64,000 nt of DNA from PALSA-188 sp963720075 (GCA_963720075.1 CAVREG010000019.1:744001-808000); one strand, 5' to 3'. Positions 33,572 through 42,491 are shown, counted from the first letter of the stretch. The notes: generated by a model from the letters alone, not told the origin. A program made the numbers and translations.

Positions 33572-34846
33572 GTGAGCTCTACTGAAACTTCCAGCAATAC
33601 GAAGCGGGAAATTGAGATCGAAATCTCAGCCGAGGAAGTTGCCCGCGAAACCGAAACCTTGATCGGGAAATACCAGAAAATCGCGCGTATTCCAGGTTTC
33701 CGCAAGGGACATGTTCCCGCGTCGGTCATTCGCCAGCGCTTCTCCAAGGACATCCAAAACGATGTCGTTGACGCGTTGATTCCAAAGTTTTTCCGCAAGG
33801 AAACCGGCAAGCTTGGCTTGATTCCCGTCTCTCAGCCTCGCGTGACCGATTTACACCTTCACGACAACGAACCGCTGAAATTTAAAGCCAGCTTCGAAGT
33901 CATGCCAGAAATCAAGGTTCAGGGCTACAAAGAACTTCGCGCGGATAAACCAGAAATTTCCGTCACCGACGAAGAGGTTCAGGCGTCGCTCGATGACATT
34001 CGCGAACAGCGCGCAACTTACGCCGCTATTGAAGGACGCCCGCTCGCAGACGGTGATTTTGCTCAGGTCTCGCTCGACGGCAAGCCTAATAACGAGACTG
34101 ACGATTCGAAGCCTGTTCATATGGACGACATCCTCGTCGAAATCGGCGGCAAGAACACCATGCTGGAATTCACTGAAAATCTGCGCGGAGCTTCAGCCGG
34201 TGATGTGCGCAGTTTCGAAGTGAATTATCCCGAAGACGCGCCTGACAAGCGATTGGCGGGAAAGAAATTTACCTACACGGTCAATGTACAGGCGCTTAAA
34301 CAGAAGAGCCTTCCGGAGCTCAACGACGCGTTCGCCAAGGAACTGGGAGAATTCGCTGCTCTCGATGAAGTTCGCCAACGCATCCGCGAAGGCATGGAAG
34401 CGGAACGCAAGCACGCCGCCGAGCGCGAATCCAAAGACAAGTTGCTCACTGAACTTGTGAAGCGCAATGAATTCGAAGTCCCCGAAGCGTTAGTCGAGCG
34501 GCAGATTGATGTCCGTCTTGAGCGCGGACTGCGAGCCCTCACCGCGCAAGGAATGAAGTCCGAAGATATCAAGAAAATGGATTTCAACCGCATGCGGGCC
34601 GGGCAAAGAGATCAGGCATTGCAGGAAGTGAAGGCCTCGTTGTTGCTTGAAAAAGTTGCGGAGGAAGAAAAAATCGAAGTTGGCGACGAGGAAATTGATC
34701 GCGAGGTTCAAGCGCTTGCAGAGCAGTCAAAGCAAACGCCGGAAGCCATCCGCGCTCGTTTGACACGAGATGGAGCGCTGGATAGAATCCGAAATAGAAT
34801 CCGCCACGAAAAGACCCTCGAATTTTTGTATCAGCAGTCCGCATAG
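33572..34846 (+). CDS. tig: Trigger factor
   Basis: 424 residues, GTG start. Ribosome-docking loop GFRKGHVP is in the N-terminal domain, followed by the FKBP-type PPIase domain (GDFAQVSLDGK...ENLRGASAGDVRSF) and the long helical C-terminal chaperone arms. Binds nascent chains at the ribosome exit and helps folding. First gene of the conserved tig - clpP - clpX - lon run. Gap of 56 bases to clpP, which starts with its own AGGAG. Confidence 0.95.
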   Translation: MSSTETSSNTKREIEIEISAEEVARETETLIGKYQKIARIPGFRKGHVPASVIRQRFSKDIQNDVVDALIPKFFRKETGKLGLIPVSQPRVTDLHLHDNEPLKFKASFEVMPEIKVQGYKELRADKPEISVTDEEVQASLDDIREQRATYAAIEGRPLADGDFAQVSLDGKPNNETDDSKPVHMDDILVEIGGKNTMLEFTENLRGASAGDVRSFEVNYPEDAPDKRLAGKKFTYTVNVQALKQKSLPELNDAFAKELGEFAALDEVRQRIREGMEAERKHAAERESKDKLLTELVKRNEFEVPEALVERQIDVRLERGLRALTAQGMKSEDIKKMDFNRMRAGQRDQALQEVKASLLLEKVAEEEKIEVGDEEIDREVQALAEQSKQTPEAIRARLTRDGALDRIRNRIRHEKTLEFLYQQSA

Positions 34847-34902
34847 CGGCCGCTTTTGATTCCCCCCAAAAGCCCAGATGTGATAGGGCAGGAGTGTGAA
34901 GA

Positions 34903-35511
34903 GTGAACGGAAAAGATCCTCAAATGATGCTTGTGCCCATGGTCATCGAACAGACCGGCCGGGGCGAACGCGCCTACGATATTTACTCTCGCCTGCTGCG
35001 CGACAACATCATTTTTATCGGAACCCCGATTGATGACAACATTGCCAATCTGGTTATCGCTCAAATGCTTTTCCTCGCCCAGGAAGACCCGGAAAAAGAC
35101 ATTCAGCTCTACGTCAATTCTCCCGGCGGCTCGATTACGGCAGGGATGGCCATCTACGACACCATGCAATATGTGAAAAACGATGTAACTACGATCTGCA
35201 TTGGCCAGGCGGCCAGTATGGCAGCGTTACTTTTAGCTGCCGGCGAACCGAAAAAGCGGCTCGCATTGCCCAATTCCCGCATCCTAATCCACCAACCTTC
35301 CATGGGAGGGCTTTCCGGTCAGGCCACGGATATTGACATCCATGCGCGCGAAATCTTGCGCATGCGCGAGATTACTAATGAGTTATTGGCAAAACACAGT
35401 GGTCAGAAATTGGAAAAAGTAGAAAAAGACGTTGAACGCGATTTCATCATGAACGCGCAGCAAGCAAAAGAATACGGAATCATAGACGACATCATTTACA
35501 AGACTAAGTAA
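34903..35511 (+). CDS. clpP: ATP-dependent Clp protease proteolytic subunit
   Basis: 202 residues from GTG at 34903, with AGGAG eight bases upstream. Catalytic triad visible: Ser105 in GQAASMAA, His130 in LIHQPSMGG, and Asp about residue 180 in EKDVERDF. The oxyanion strand SPGGSITAG is intact. Forms the tetradecameric chamber that degrades proteins unfolded by ClpX. Next gene is clpX, about 200 bases on. Confidence 0.96.
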   Translation: MNGKDPQMMLVPMVIEQTGRGERAYDIYSRLLRDNIIFIGTPIDDNIANLVIAQMLFLAQEDPEKDIQLYVNSPGGSITAGMAIYDTMQYVKNDVTTICIGQAASMAALLLAAGEPKKRLALPNSRILIHQPSMGGLSGQATDIDIHAREILRMREITNELLAKHSGQKLEKVEKDVERDFIMNAQQAKEYGIIDDIIYKTK

Positions 35512-35604
35512 CGATATGATCGCTTGTCTTGATGAGTGACCTGAAGGGAATGCAAGCTGGGAAAGTAGAGTCCGCTTTGGCGCACGACGCTGAGTTTCGT
35601 AAAG

Positions 35605-35630
35605 CCTCGCCCTTTGCGAAGGGTGGAAGC
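35605..35630 (-). repeat. Partial REP-like element between clpP and clpX
   Basis: Minus strand: CCACCCTTCGCAAAGGGC, the left arm of the repeat family found at 39-46 kb. Only half is recognised. Confidence 0.4.
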
Positions 35631-35709
35631 AAACTGTAAGACGGCTAAACATTCAGGTGTTTTTTACAGAGAGGAATTTGGGGCACAGTAATAAAAGGAG
35701 TGAAGCCGA

Positions 35710-36987
35710 TTGAAGAATAAAACCGGCACCGAAGAGATACTGCGCTGTTCGTTCTGTCATAAATCACAGGACGCAGTGGCCAAGCTGATATCGTCCCCCA
35801 GCGATTATCCGCGCGCGTACATTTGCGACGAGTGTGTTGCAGTTTGCAATTCAATTTTAGAAGATGACCGCACTGCGACGCCCCCCGCGACTACGCCAAA
35901 CCAGCTTCCCAAGCCACAAGAAGTTAAGACCTTCCTCGACGAATATGTGATCGGCCAGGAGCAAACCAAGAAGAAGCTGGCCGTTGCCGTTTACAACCAC
36001 TACAAGCGCATTTACATGAACCGCCAGCGCACCGGCGACGGCATTGAACTTTCCAAATCCAACATCATGCTGATCGGGCCGACAGGCACCGGAAAGACGC
36101 TGCTTGCGCAAACCTTGGCCCGCATGCTCGACGTTCCCTTCGCCATCGTTGACGCCACCACGCTGACCGAAGCCGGATACGTCGGCGAGGATGTCGAAAA
36201 TATCATCCTCAAACTATTGCAGGCAGCCGACGGCGACGTTGGTCGCGCCCAAACCGGAATCATTTACATTGATGAAGTTGACAAGATCGGCCGTAAGGAC
36301 GAAAACCCTTCCATCACCCGCGACGTTTCAGGGGAGGGCGTACAGCAGGCGCTGCTGAAAATTCTCGAAGGCACAATCGCCAACGTTCCGCCTCAAGGTG
36401 GACGCAAACATCCGCACCAGGAATTTACACCGGTTGATACCACAAACATTCTTTTCATCTGCGGCGGTGCCTTTGTAGGTCTCGACAAAATCATCGCCCG
36501 GCGCGCCGGAAAGAAGGCCCTTGGATTCAAGGCCGATGTAGAAGGCCCTGCCGATGAGGTTGTGGTGGACCGAAAGCAGACTTTCGAGCTTTTGAGTGAC
36601 GCCCAGCCGGAAGATTTGATTAAATTTGGCTTGATTCCCGAGTTCGTGGGCCGTCTTCCCGTCCTCGGCGTGCTCGAAGATCTCGACGAATTTGCGCTGA
36701 TCGAAATCCTTACCCGCCCCAAGAACGCGATTATCAAGCAGTACCAGCGCCTCTTCGAATTCGAGAATGTAAGGCTCAAGTTCAGCGAAGACGCCCTCAA
36801 GGCCATCTCTCGCCAGGCTATGGCGCGCAAAGTCGGCGCCCGCGGCCTACGCATGATTCTTGAAGAACTCATGCTGGACCTGATGTACCATTTACCCAGC
36901 CAGAAGAAGGTGAAAGAATTCGAAGTAACCCGCGAGATGGTCGAAAAACGCAACGTCTCGCTGGCCATGATGGAGAAGGCGGGATAG
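35710..36987 (+). CDS. clpX: ATP-dependent Clp protease ATP-binding subunit ClpX
   Basis: 425 residues, TTG start (AAGGAG about ten bases upstream). N-terminal zinc-binding domain with the four cysteines in RCSFCHK and YICDECVAVC. AAA+ core: Walker A GPTGTGKT, Walker B TGIIYIDEVDKI, sensor/arginine elements in GLIPEFVGRLPV. The pore loop and the ClpP-docking loop lie within the AAA+ body. Unfolds tagged proteins for ClpP. Normal length. Confidence 0.96.
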   Translation: MKNKTGTEEILRCSFCHKSQDAVAKLISSPSDYPRAYICDECVAVCNSILEDDRTATPPATTPNQLPKPQEVKTFLDEYVIGQEQTKKKLAVAVYNHYKRIYMNRQRTGDGIELSKSNIMLIGPTGTGKTLLAQTLARMLDVPFAIVDATTLTEAGYVGEDVENIILKLLQAADGDVGRAQTGIIYIDEVDKIGRKDENPSITRDVSGEGVQQALLKILEGTIANVPPQGGRKHPHQEFTPVDTTNILFICGGAFVGLDKIIARRAGKKALGFKADVEGPADEVVVDRKQTFELLSDAQPEDLIKFGLIPEFVGRLPVLGVLEDLDEFALIEILTRPKNAIIKQYQRLFEFENVRLKFSEDALKAISRQAMARKVGARGLRMILEELMLDLMYHLPSQKKVKEFEVTREMVEKRNVSLAMMEKAG

Positions 36988-36993
36988 TACAAT
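36988..36993 (+). promoter_or_regulatory. Candidate -10 box (TACAAT) before lon
   Basis: TACAAT begins right after the clpX stop and 40 bases before the lon ATG, so lon may have its own promoter in addition to read-through. Confidence 0.35.
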
Positions 36994-37032
36994 AGGATTG
37001 TAGGTTTAGCTGATAGCTGATTTTCGGAGCCC

Positions 37033-39453
37033 ATGACCACAGCCAAGGAAAAATTCGAAACCAAGAAACTCCCGATGATGCCGATACGGGATGTGGTCAT
37101 CTTTCCTCATATGATGACGCCGTTTGTGGTTGGCCGCGAATCCAGCGTGCGCGCTTTGGAAGAAGCGCTGACCTCGGATAAGAAAATTTTTCTGGCTACG
37201 CAGCATGATGCGAGCGTGGATGAACCTAAGCCGAATGAAATCTATCAGGTTGGGACGGTCGTAAATATCGTCCAGAGTCTTAAGCTCCCAGACGGAAACA
37301 TTAAAGTTCTAGTTGAAGGTATTGAGCGCGGCAAAATCCTGCAAATTACCGAGACTGAAGGTTACATGCAGACTTCGGTTCGGCTTGCCCGCTATACCAT
37401 CGAAGCCAATCCTCAGATTGAAGCCGCGATGCAGCGCGTCACTGCGCTTTTCGAACAATACGTCAAGCTCTGCCAATCTTTGAATTACGAAACCATGATC
37501 GCTGCCGTGCGGATGGAAGACCCGGCGAAACTCACCGATACGATTGCCGCGAATCTCCAGTTATCAATTGAAGAGAAGCAGGAACTGCTTGAAATTTTCG
37601 ATCCGTCCGACCGCCTCAGCCGCATTGGCGACGTGCTCGATATCGAAATCGAAAAGCTGAACATGGACCGCACGATCCAGTCCCGAGTGAAGCGGCAGAT
37701 GGAGCGGGCGCAAAAAGAGTATTACCTCAACGAGAAGATCAAAGCCATCCAGAAGGAACTCGGACGCGGCGAAAAGAGCGAGTTCGACGAACTGAAAAAG
37801 AAGATTGACGGCGCTGGCATGCCGAAAGAAGTCAAAGACAAAGCGCTACAAGAACTGAAGAAGCTTGAGGCCATGCCGCCCATGTCAGCCGAGTCCACGG
37901 TTTCGCGCAATTACCTGGACTGGCTGCTTGCAGTTCCATGGAAGAAACGCTCCAAAGAAATTCGCAACATCAGCCGCGCCGAAAAAGTCCTCAACGAAGA
38001 TCACTATGGCCTCGAAAAGATCAAAGAGCGCATTCTTGAATTTCTTGCCGTCCGGCAGTTAGTCAAGAATCCGAAAGGCTCGATCCTCTGCTTCGTCGGA
38101 CCTCCCGGAGTTGGCAAGACCTCGCTGGGAATGTCCATTGCCAAGGCCACCGGCCGTAAGTTTGTCCGTATGTCGCTCGGCGGCGTACGTGATGAAGCCG
38201 AAGTTCGCGGTCATCGCCGCACCTATATCGGCGCCCTGCCCGGCCAGATTATTCAGATGATGAAAAAGGCGGGCACCAAGAATCCCGTCTTCATGCTCGA
38301 CGAAGTTGACAAAATGAGCATGGACTTCCGCGGCGATCCATCCGCGGCCCTGCTCGAAGTTCTCGATCCCGAGCAGAATTTCATGTTCGTGGATCATTAC
38401 CTCGACGTCGAATACGACCTGTCGCAAGTATTTTTTATCGCCACTGCGAACGTGTTGCACACGATTCCACCGGCCCTCCAAGACAGAATGGAGGTTCTGA
38501 GGCTTCACGGATACACCGAGCAGGAAAAAGTCGAAATCGCCAAGCAATTCCTCGTCAAGAAGCAATTGGCTCAGGCCGGGCTGACGGACAAGAACATAAA
38601 ATTCAGCACCGAAGCTCTGACTTCATTGATCGGCTCTTATACTCGCGAAGCCGGCGTTCGCAACCTTGAGCGCGAAATCGGCAACGTGTGCCGCAAGGTC
38701 GCCCGCAAGGTGGTAAAAGAAGGGCAAACCTATAACATCGCAATCACCGGGGAGAACGTGAACGACTTCCTCGGCGTGATCAAATTCCGCGACACGCTTG
38801 CCCACGAAAGAAGCGAAGTGGGATTGGTCACGGGCCTGGCATGGACCGAAGTCGGCGGCTCGATTCTCAGCACCGAAGCCACAGTCGTGGACGGCAAGGG
38901 AAAGCTGACCCTCACCGGCAAACTCGGCGACGTGATGCAGGAATCCGCGCAAGCCGCGATGTCATACGTGCGCTCCCGCGCATCACGCCTTGGCCTAATG
39001 CGCGACTTCTATCGCAACATTGATATTCACGTTCACGTTCCGGAAGGCGCCATTCCGAAAGATGGGCCCTCTGCGGGCATCACTATTGCCACGGCAATTT
39101 CCAGCGCGTTGAGCAAGATCCCCGTTCGCCGCGATCTGGCGATGACGGGCGAGATCACGCTCCGCGGCAAAGTGCTTCCCATTGGCGGACTCAAAGAAAA
39201 ACTTCTCGCCGCTCATCGTGCCGGATTGTTCGAAGTAATTCTGCCTCGCGACAATGAAAAAGATTTAGCCGAAGTGCCAGAGAACCTCCGCACAGCAATG
39301 AAGCTGCACTTCGTGGACACCATGGACCAAGTTCTCGCCGTCGCTCTCGAGCAACCGCTGCCAGAAATGGCGCTGCCTCCTGTCGGCGTGGAGGGCACGC
39401 AGCCCATCACGCCGCTGCCGCCTCCGACCGAAGCGCCCGCAACGCATCAGTAA
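37033..39453 (+). CDS. lon: ATP-dependent Lon protease
   Basis: 806 residues. N-terminal substrate-recognition domain (LPMMPIRDVVIFPHMMTPF), AAA+ module with Walker A GPPGVGKTS and Walker B PVFMLDEVDKM, and a C-terminal protease domain with the Ser680-Lys723 dyad (Ser in PKDGPSAGIT; Lys in the GGLKEKLLAAHRAG segment). Degrades misfolded and some regulatory proteins, including many antitoxins. The C-terminal tail is Pro-rich and unconserved. Ends the tig-clp-lon array; a toxin-antitoxin-rich stretch starts just downstream. Confidence 0.96.
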   Translation: MTTAKEKFETKKLPMMPIRDVVIFPHMMTPFVVGRESSVRALEEALTSDKKIFLATQHDASVDEPKPNEIYQVGTVVNIVQSLKLPDGNIKVLVEGIERGKILQITETEGYMQTSVRLARYTIEANPQIEAAMQRVTALFEQYVKLCQSLNYETMIAAVRMEDPAKLTDTIAANLQLSIEEKQELLEIFDPSDRLSRIGDVLDIEIEKLNMDRTIQSRVKRQMERAQKEYYLNEKIKAIQKELGRGEKSEFDELKKKIDGAGMPKEVKDKALQELKKLEAMPPMSAESTVSRNYLDWLLAVPWKKRSKEIRNISRAEKVLNEDHYGLEKIKERILEFLAVRQLVKNPKGSILCFVGPPGVGKTSLGMSIAKATGRKFVRMSLGGVRDEAEVRGHRRTYIGALPGQIIQMMKKAGTKNPVFMLDEVDKMSMDFRGDPSAALLEVLDPEQNFMFVDHYLDVEYDLSQVFFIATANVLHTIPPALQDRMEVLRLHGYTEQEKVEIAKQFLVKKQLAQAGLTDKNIKFSTEALTSLIGSYTREAGVRNLEREIGNVCRKVARKVVKEGQTYNIAITGENVNDFLGVIKFRDTLAHERSEVGLVTGLAWTEVGGSILSTEATVVDGKGKLTLTGKLGDVMQESAQAAMSYVRSRASRLGLMRDFYRNIDIHVHVPEGAIPKDGPSAGITIATAISSALSKIPVRRDLAMTGEITLRGKVLPIGGLKEKLLAAHRAGLFEVILPRDNEKDLAEVPENLRTAMKLHFVDTMDQVLAVALEQPLPEMALPPVGVEGTQPITPLPPPTEAPATHQ

Positions 39454-39493
39454 AGAAGGTCCATTAAGATCCCAAGCCTGGGCATTTGTCCAT

Positions 39494-39527
39494 CCCACCC
39501 TTCCGCAAAGTGTACGAAAAGGGTGGG
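39494..39527 (+). repeat. REP-like palindromic element copy after lon
   Basis: CCCACCCTTCCGCAAAGTGT followed by a complementary arm ending GGGTGGG. It lies between the ends of lon and the PD-(D/E)XK gene and could also act as a weak terminator. Confidence 0.6.
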
Positions 39528-39554
39528 TACCCGCGCCCGCGCGTCATCCTTCCG

Positions 39555-40094
39555 TCATTGGGATTTATGGGTCTTTGGAATCACCTCGCGAAAGAGATTC
39601 CAGGCTTCGCAGTACTGATGAAATTTTGACGGCCTCTTCTTGTCGGTGACAATGCATATGCCCCCCATCGCTTCAAACCTAGATGGAGGGAATATGTACC
39701 AAGTATCCTCTGGGACTATATAGGCGACGAGAATATCAATCTCGTCGGCGGTGTAGCCTGCGCGGTAGCGAGTGCGACCACGGTATCGAGCGTGGCCGCC
39801 GTCAATGTGATATCCGCCGCGAAGATTTTTTGATACGCGATGAGCAGACTTGACTTGTACGCGAAGGACGCGTCCATTCACATCCACGATGAAGTCATAG
39901 CGTTCGCTGTCTCCCCATGGCTTTGATATGCCAAAACCCAAGGCGGTGGCTTTGCTGAGAAAGGCAGCTTCGGCCACCTCCCCGAGACGCTTGCTGGCTT
40001 TCTTTAGATTCGTTCTTGGTGTGGGTTTTGCCGAAATTAAGTCAGGCGGCACTTCGCCGATTTTCTGCTCGGGAATCTCTTCCATGGTTTCCAA
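39555..40094 (-). CDS. PD-(D/E)XK endonuclease of the group-I-intron-associated type
   Basis: 179 residues. The nuclease-like core shows GEVAEAAFLSKA, ERYDFIVDVNGR (metal Asp) and VQVKSAHR (the QxK motif), then FPPSRFEAMGG at the C-terminus. Proteins of this type were first seen with group I introns but many are stand-alone genes in Acidobacteria. No group I intron is visible here. May act as a homing-type nuclease, restriction-like or repair nuclease; unproven. A terminator-like hairpin lies 40-80 bases upstream of its start. Confidence 0.75.
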   Translation of the reverse strand: METMEEIPEQKIGEVPPDLISAKPTPRTNLKKASKRLGEVAEAAFLSKATALGFGISKPWGDSERYDFIVDVNGRVLRVQVKSAHRVSKNLRGGYHIDGGHARYRGRTRYRAGYTADEIDILVAYIVPEDTWYIFPPSRFEAMGGICIVTDKKRPSKFHQYCEAWNLFREVIPKTHKSQ

Positions 40095-40135
40095 TCTTGC
40101 TCATTTTCTATTTCAGGTTCGGATTCGAATAAAAA

Positions 40136-40171
40136 AAGACGCGACACCGTTTTTGGCGGTGCCTGCGTCTT
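40136..40171 (-). terminator. Strong terminator-like hairpin upstream of the PD-(D/E)XK gene
   Basis: On the minus strand AAGACGC and CACCG pair with their complements across a two-by-two internal loop, followed by a T7 run. It points along the direction of the PD-(D/E)XK gene but lies before its ATG, so it terminates something transcribed from the right or acts as an attenuator. Confidence 0.6.
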
Positions 40172-40551
40172 AATTTGTATCTACTCTTTAAGGATAGCAG
40201 GTTGAATAGGGTAAATGCGCCACGCTGGGACTAACTATTTTCGTATTGTTATCAGTTAGTTATCAGGAAATGCTCATGTTTTAGGTCTTGACAAGAACTT
40301 GGCGTTTTGGCGAAATTGGTCGCGATCGGCCTTTAAATGATGGTTGGCCCATTTGCAAAGATTTTGATCTCGGCAAACACAACACAAAGAAACCACTTTG
40401 CAGCGGCGGCGGTGCTTGCGGTATGCCTCCCACTTTTCGCAAAGGACGCGAAGAATGGGGCACCCCCGGTTAAGCCTGCTTACGGAGATCAAACTCGGCA
40501 CACCTGGAGGCATGCCCCGATACGAAACTGGGCCCTCCGCCGAGGATGCGG
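40172..40551. other. Intergenic stretch with a REP-like copy, no gene
   Basis: No credible reading frame. A repeat copy lies at 40429-40467 (listed separately). ATAACTAACTGATAA-like short repeats at about 40240-40270 are seen on the minus strand. A TAAAAT box at 40552-40557 precedes the next gene. Confidence 0.45.
40429..40467 (+). repeat. REP-like palindromic element copy
   Basis: CCCACTTTTCGCAAAGGACG followed by CGAAGAATGGGGCACCCCC. Clear copy of the family, in non-coding DNA. Confidence 0.6.
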
Positions 40552-40586
40552 TAAAATAATATTTGCACGCAGCAAAAGGGTGCGCG

Positions 40587-40844
40587 ATGAATATCGAAAT
40601 CCGCGACGCGGACCTCGAGGCCAGAATCCAGAAACAGCTTCAGGCGACCGGTTCCCGTAACGTCGAGGAAGTGTTGCTTCGCCTGCTTGAAACGCAGGAA
40701 GAACAGGACCGGTGGCTTTTAGAGAACCGGGATTCGAACGACGCCAAAATTCGGCGTGGGATTGAACAGCTTGACAGAGGCGAGGGAATCCCCGAAGACC
40801 GATTGGACGCCTATCTGGCGGAACTGAAAGCCAAGCCTGAATAA
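40587..40844 (+). CDS. ParD-like antitoxin
   Basis: 85 residues from the ATG at 40587 (start at 40563 adds junk). A ribbon-helix-helix-type short N-terminus (IEIRDADLEARIQKQLQATG) and an acidic helical tail (EEQDRWLLENRDSNDAKIRRGIEQLDRGEG), as in ParD/CopG-type antitoxins that bind a ParE toxin with the tail. Its stop TAA overlaps the ATG of the ParE gene (TAATG). TAAAAT sits 30 bases upstream. The cognate toxin is frameshifted, so the antitoxin may be an orphan now. Confidence 0.68.
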   Translation: MNIEIRDADLEARIQKQLQATGSRNVEEVLLRLLETQEEQDRWLLENRDSNDAKIRRGIEQLDRGEGIPEDRLDAYLAELKAKPE

Positions 40845-41150
40845 TGGCGCGCTATGTCGTTGCGCCAGAGGCCGCCCGCGATCTCATCCAAATCTGGCGC
40901 TACATCAAAGAGCAAAGCAGCATTGAAACGGCGAACCGAATTGACTTGGCTATTTCGGGACAGGATTATTTTGCTAGCGGGGACGCCCGGCGCAGGACAT
41001 TGGCGCAGGGACTTGACGGGGCAGGCCGTGAAGTTCTTCCCCATCTATTCTTATCTGATTGTCTACCGCCCTGAGACGAAGCCATTGCAAGTTGTTTCCA
41101 TACTCCACAGCCACCGCGATGTCGGCAAAATTCTCAATGCCCGCTTGTGA
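40844..41150 (+). pseudogene. ParE/RelE-type toxin, frameshifted
   Basis: The N-terminal part (MARYVVAPEAARDLIQIWRY, ETANRIDLAI) is in one frame and stops early; the rest of a standard ParE toxin (GTPGAGHWRRDLTGQ, KFFPIYSYLIVYRPETKPLQ, SILHSHRDVGKIL) continues in the +1 frame. A single extra T in the run at about 40950-40956 (GCTATTTCGGGAC instead of ATTCGG) would explain it. As sequenced, only a truncated 76-residue product can be made unless frameshifting occurs. ParE toxins poison gyrase. Confidence 0.8.
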
Positions 41151-41272
41151 GAATGGTGTCGGATAGCGAATCAATGGGGGCGTGGTAACGGACACAATTA
41201 GAAATTCATAGGACAGTTGGGCGGTCTGCGAAACCCACCCGCCCGACGTTGGATCCCCCACAAGAATGAAAA

Positions 41273-41310
41273 CCCCGGCCTTGGCAGAGAGCGCGAAGAA
41301 TGGGGCGCCC
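41273..41310 (+). repeat. Diverged REP-like element copy
   Basis: CCCCGGCCTTGGCAGAGAGC then GCGAAGAATGGGGCGCCC. Core and right arm match the family, with more changes in the left arm. Confidence 0.45.
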
Positions 41311-41417
41311 GCCTTTACAAAAAACGTACATGCGGGCCGTGGCCAGCTATCGCCGAGGAGTAGACTCAAGCGGTCGTAATCGGTCAGACCAGTTGCCAAA
41401 AGGAAAGGGAGATTGAA

Positions 41418-41732
41418 ATGAAATACGTGATCAGCTGGAACGAGCGCCCGCAAGGTTCGGCTGCGGAGTACGAGAATGCCCAGAAGCGAATCCTTGAGGT
41501 GTTCGGGCAGTGGAAGGCGCCGGCGAATTTCAAGATCGAGTTCTTCGTAGTGCGGGTGGGCGACTGGGGTGGGTATTTGTTAGTGGACTGCGACGATCCG
41601 CTTATGGTTCACAAGTTTTGCTCGATGCTGCCTGCGTTTGAAATGGAGGCACGCCCCGTCGTTGCCGTCGAGGACGCGGTCCGGGTCGAACTCGAAGTGA
41701 TGGCTTGGCGCGATGGACTAAAGGGCAAGTGA
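41418..41732 (+). CDS. DUF3303 family protein
   Basis: 104 residues. MKYVISWNERPQGSAAEYEN start, then RILEVFGQWKAPANFKIEFF and FCSMLPAFEMEARPVVAVED, the DUF3303 pattern of a small ferredoxin-like fold. AAAGGGAGATTGAA precedes the ATG. Function unknown; single-gene unit between two toxin-antitoxin modules. Confidence 0.75.
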   Translation: MKYVISWNERPQGSAAEYENAQKRILEVFGQWKAPANFKIEFFVVRVGDWGGYLLVDCDDPLMVHKFCSMLPAFEMEARPVVAVEDAVRVELEVMAWRDGLKGK

Positions 41733-41848
41733 CACAGGCTTAGGTGGCGCGGACACTCATGCCCGCGCGGGGCTTGACCAGGGGGGCGGCGCAAGCCGCT
41801 CCTTATTGTTCTTGATATGGCGAGCAAATCTGCTTCCCCCATGTGCGA

Positions 41849-41854
41849 TAAAAT
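41849..41854 (+). promoter_or_regulatory. Candidate -10 box (TAAAAT) of the second toxin-antitoxin pair
   Basis: TAAAAT ends 18 bases before the ATG at 41873, leaving a leader of about 12 bases. GAGG lies in that leader. Confidence 0.35.
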
Positions 41855-41872
41855 AGTCCCTGCGAGGTGGTT

Positions 41873-42121
41873 ATGGCCCAGATGACGCCGGAGGTTTCAA
41901 AGCTCCTGGAACAGGCACTATCCCTTTCCATTGAGGAACAGGAGGCTTTGGCAGATTCCTTGATTTCCACCCTTGGTGGAAAGGTGGATGATGGTCTGCG
42001 CGCAGCATGGGAGGCCGAAATCGGCAAACGAATCGCGGAATTGGATTCAGGGAAATCTGAGACAACTTCATGGGCCGAAGTGCGCCGCCGCAATTTAGCA
42101 AAACTGCCTCATGCCCACTGA
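41873..42121 (+). CDS. Addiction-module antitoxin (TIGR02574-type)
   Basis: 82 residues from the ATG at 41873 (GAGG upstream; GTG at 41867 is less likely). Helical, acidic: TPEVSKLLEQALSLSIEEQE, ADSLISTLGGKVDDGLRAAW, EAEIGKRIAELDSGKSE. This matches the short 'addiction module component' antitoxins that pair with RelE/ParE toxins. Its end overlaps the toxin start by 11 bases, so translation is coupled. Confidence 0.8.
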   Translation: MAQMTPEVSKLLEQALSLSIEEQEALADSLISTLGGKVDDGLRAAWEAEIGKRIAELDSGKSETTSWAEVRRRNLAKLPHAH

Positions 42122-42413
42122 TGGGGTCGAGTTCCACGAGGAAGCCGGCGCCGAGTATGACGCGGCCTTTGAATGGTACCTCCAGCGAAGCGCCGCCGCG
42201 GCTTTGAAGTTTGATGCTGAAGTGGATGGAGCAACAGCGCAGATTCTGAAGGCTCCCAAGCGTTGGGCAGTTGGCTCTCACGGAACCCGCAGATTCTTGC
42301 TGCGGCAATTTCCTTTCATTCTGGTTTATCGCGAGCTCAAAGCCGGGAATATTCAGATCCTGGCGGTCGCCCACGCAAGCCGGAAGCCCGGTTTTTGGAA
42401 GAGGCGGCTCTAG
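42111..42413 (+). CDS. RelE/ParE-family toxin, intact
   Basis: 100 residues. ParE/RelE fold: EFHEEAGAEYDAAFEWYLQR, the basic core KAPKRWAVGSHGTRRFLLRQF and FILVYRELKAGNIQILAVAHASRKPGFW. Overlaps its antitoxin by 11 bases, the typical arrangement. Whether it cuts mRNA at the ribosome (RelE-like) or targets gyrase (ParE-like) cannot be told from the sequence. A good terminator follows. Confidence 0.82.
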   Translation: MPTDGVEFHEEAGAEYDAAFEWYLQRSAAAALKFDAEVDGATAQILKAPKRWAVGSHGTRRFLLRQFPFILVYRELKAGNIQILAVAHASRKPGFWKRRL

Positions 42414-42455
42414 TTGTGCAGTTTTTCGGCTCGGTCTCCAAGCCTTGAGAAATGA

Positions 42456-42490
42456 AGCAAGGGGCACAGATTCTATCCGTGCCCTTGCTT
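42456..42490 (+). terminator. Terminator after the toxin-antitoxin operon
   Basis: AAGCAAGGGGCAC pairs with GTGCCCTTGCTT (one bulged G) over an 11-base loop, with a T-rich tail. It may also end the broken SEC-C gene on the other strand. Confidence 0.75.
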
Positions 42491-42491
42491 G

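Noticed and set aside
39265..39498. 77-residue frame antisense to the end of lon
   Set aside because: Shadow of lon; nothing of its own.
40274..40513. 79-residue minus-strand frame with CPILRVLCEKWEAY
   Set aside because: This is the REP-like repeat read in another frame; the same peptide appears at the 45.5 kb array.
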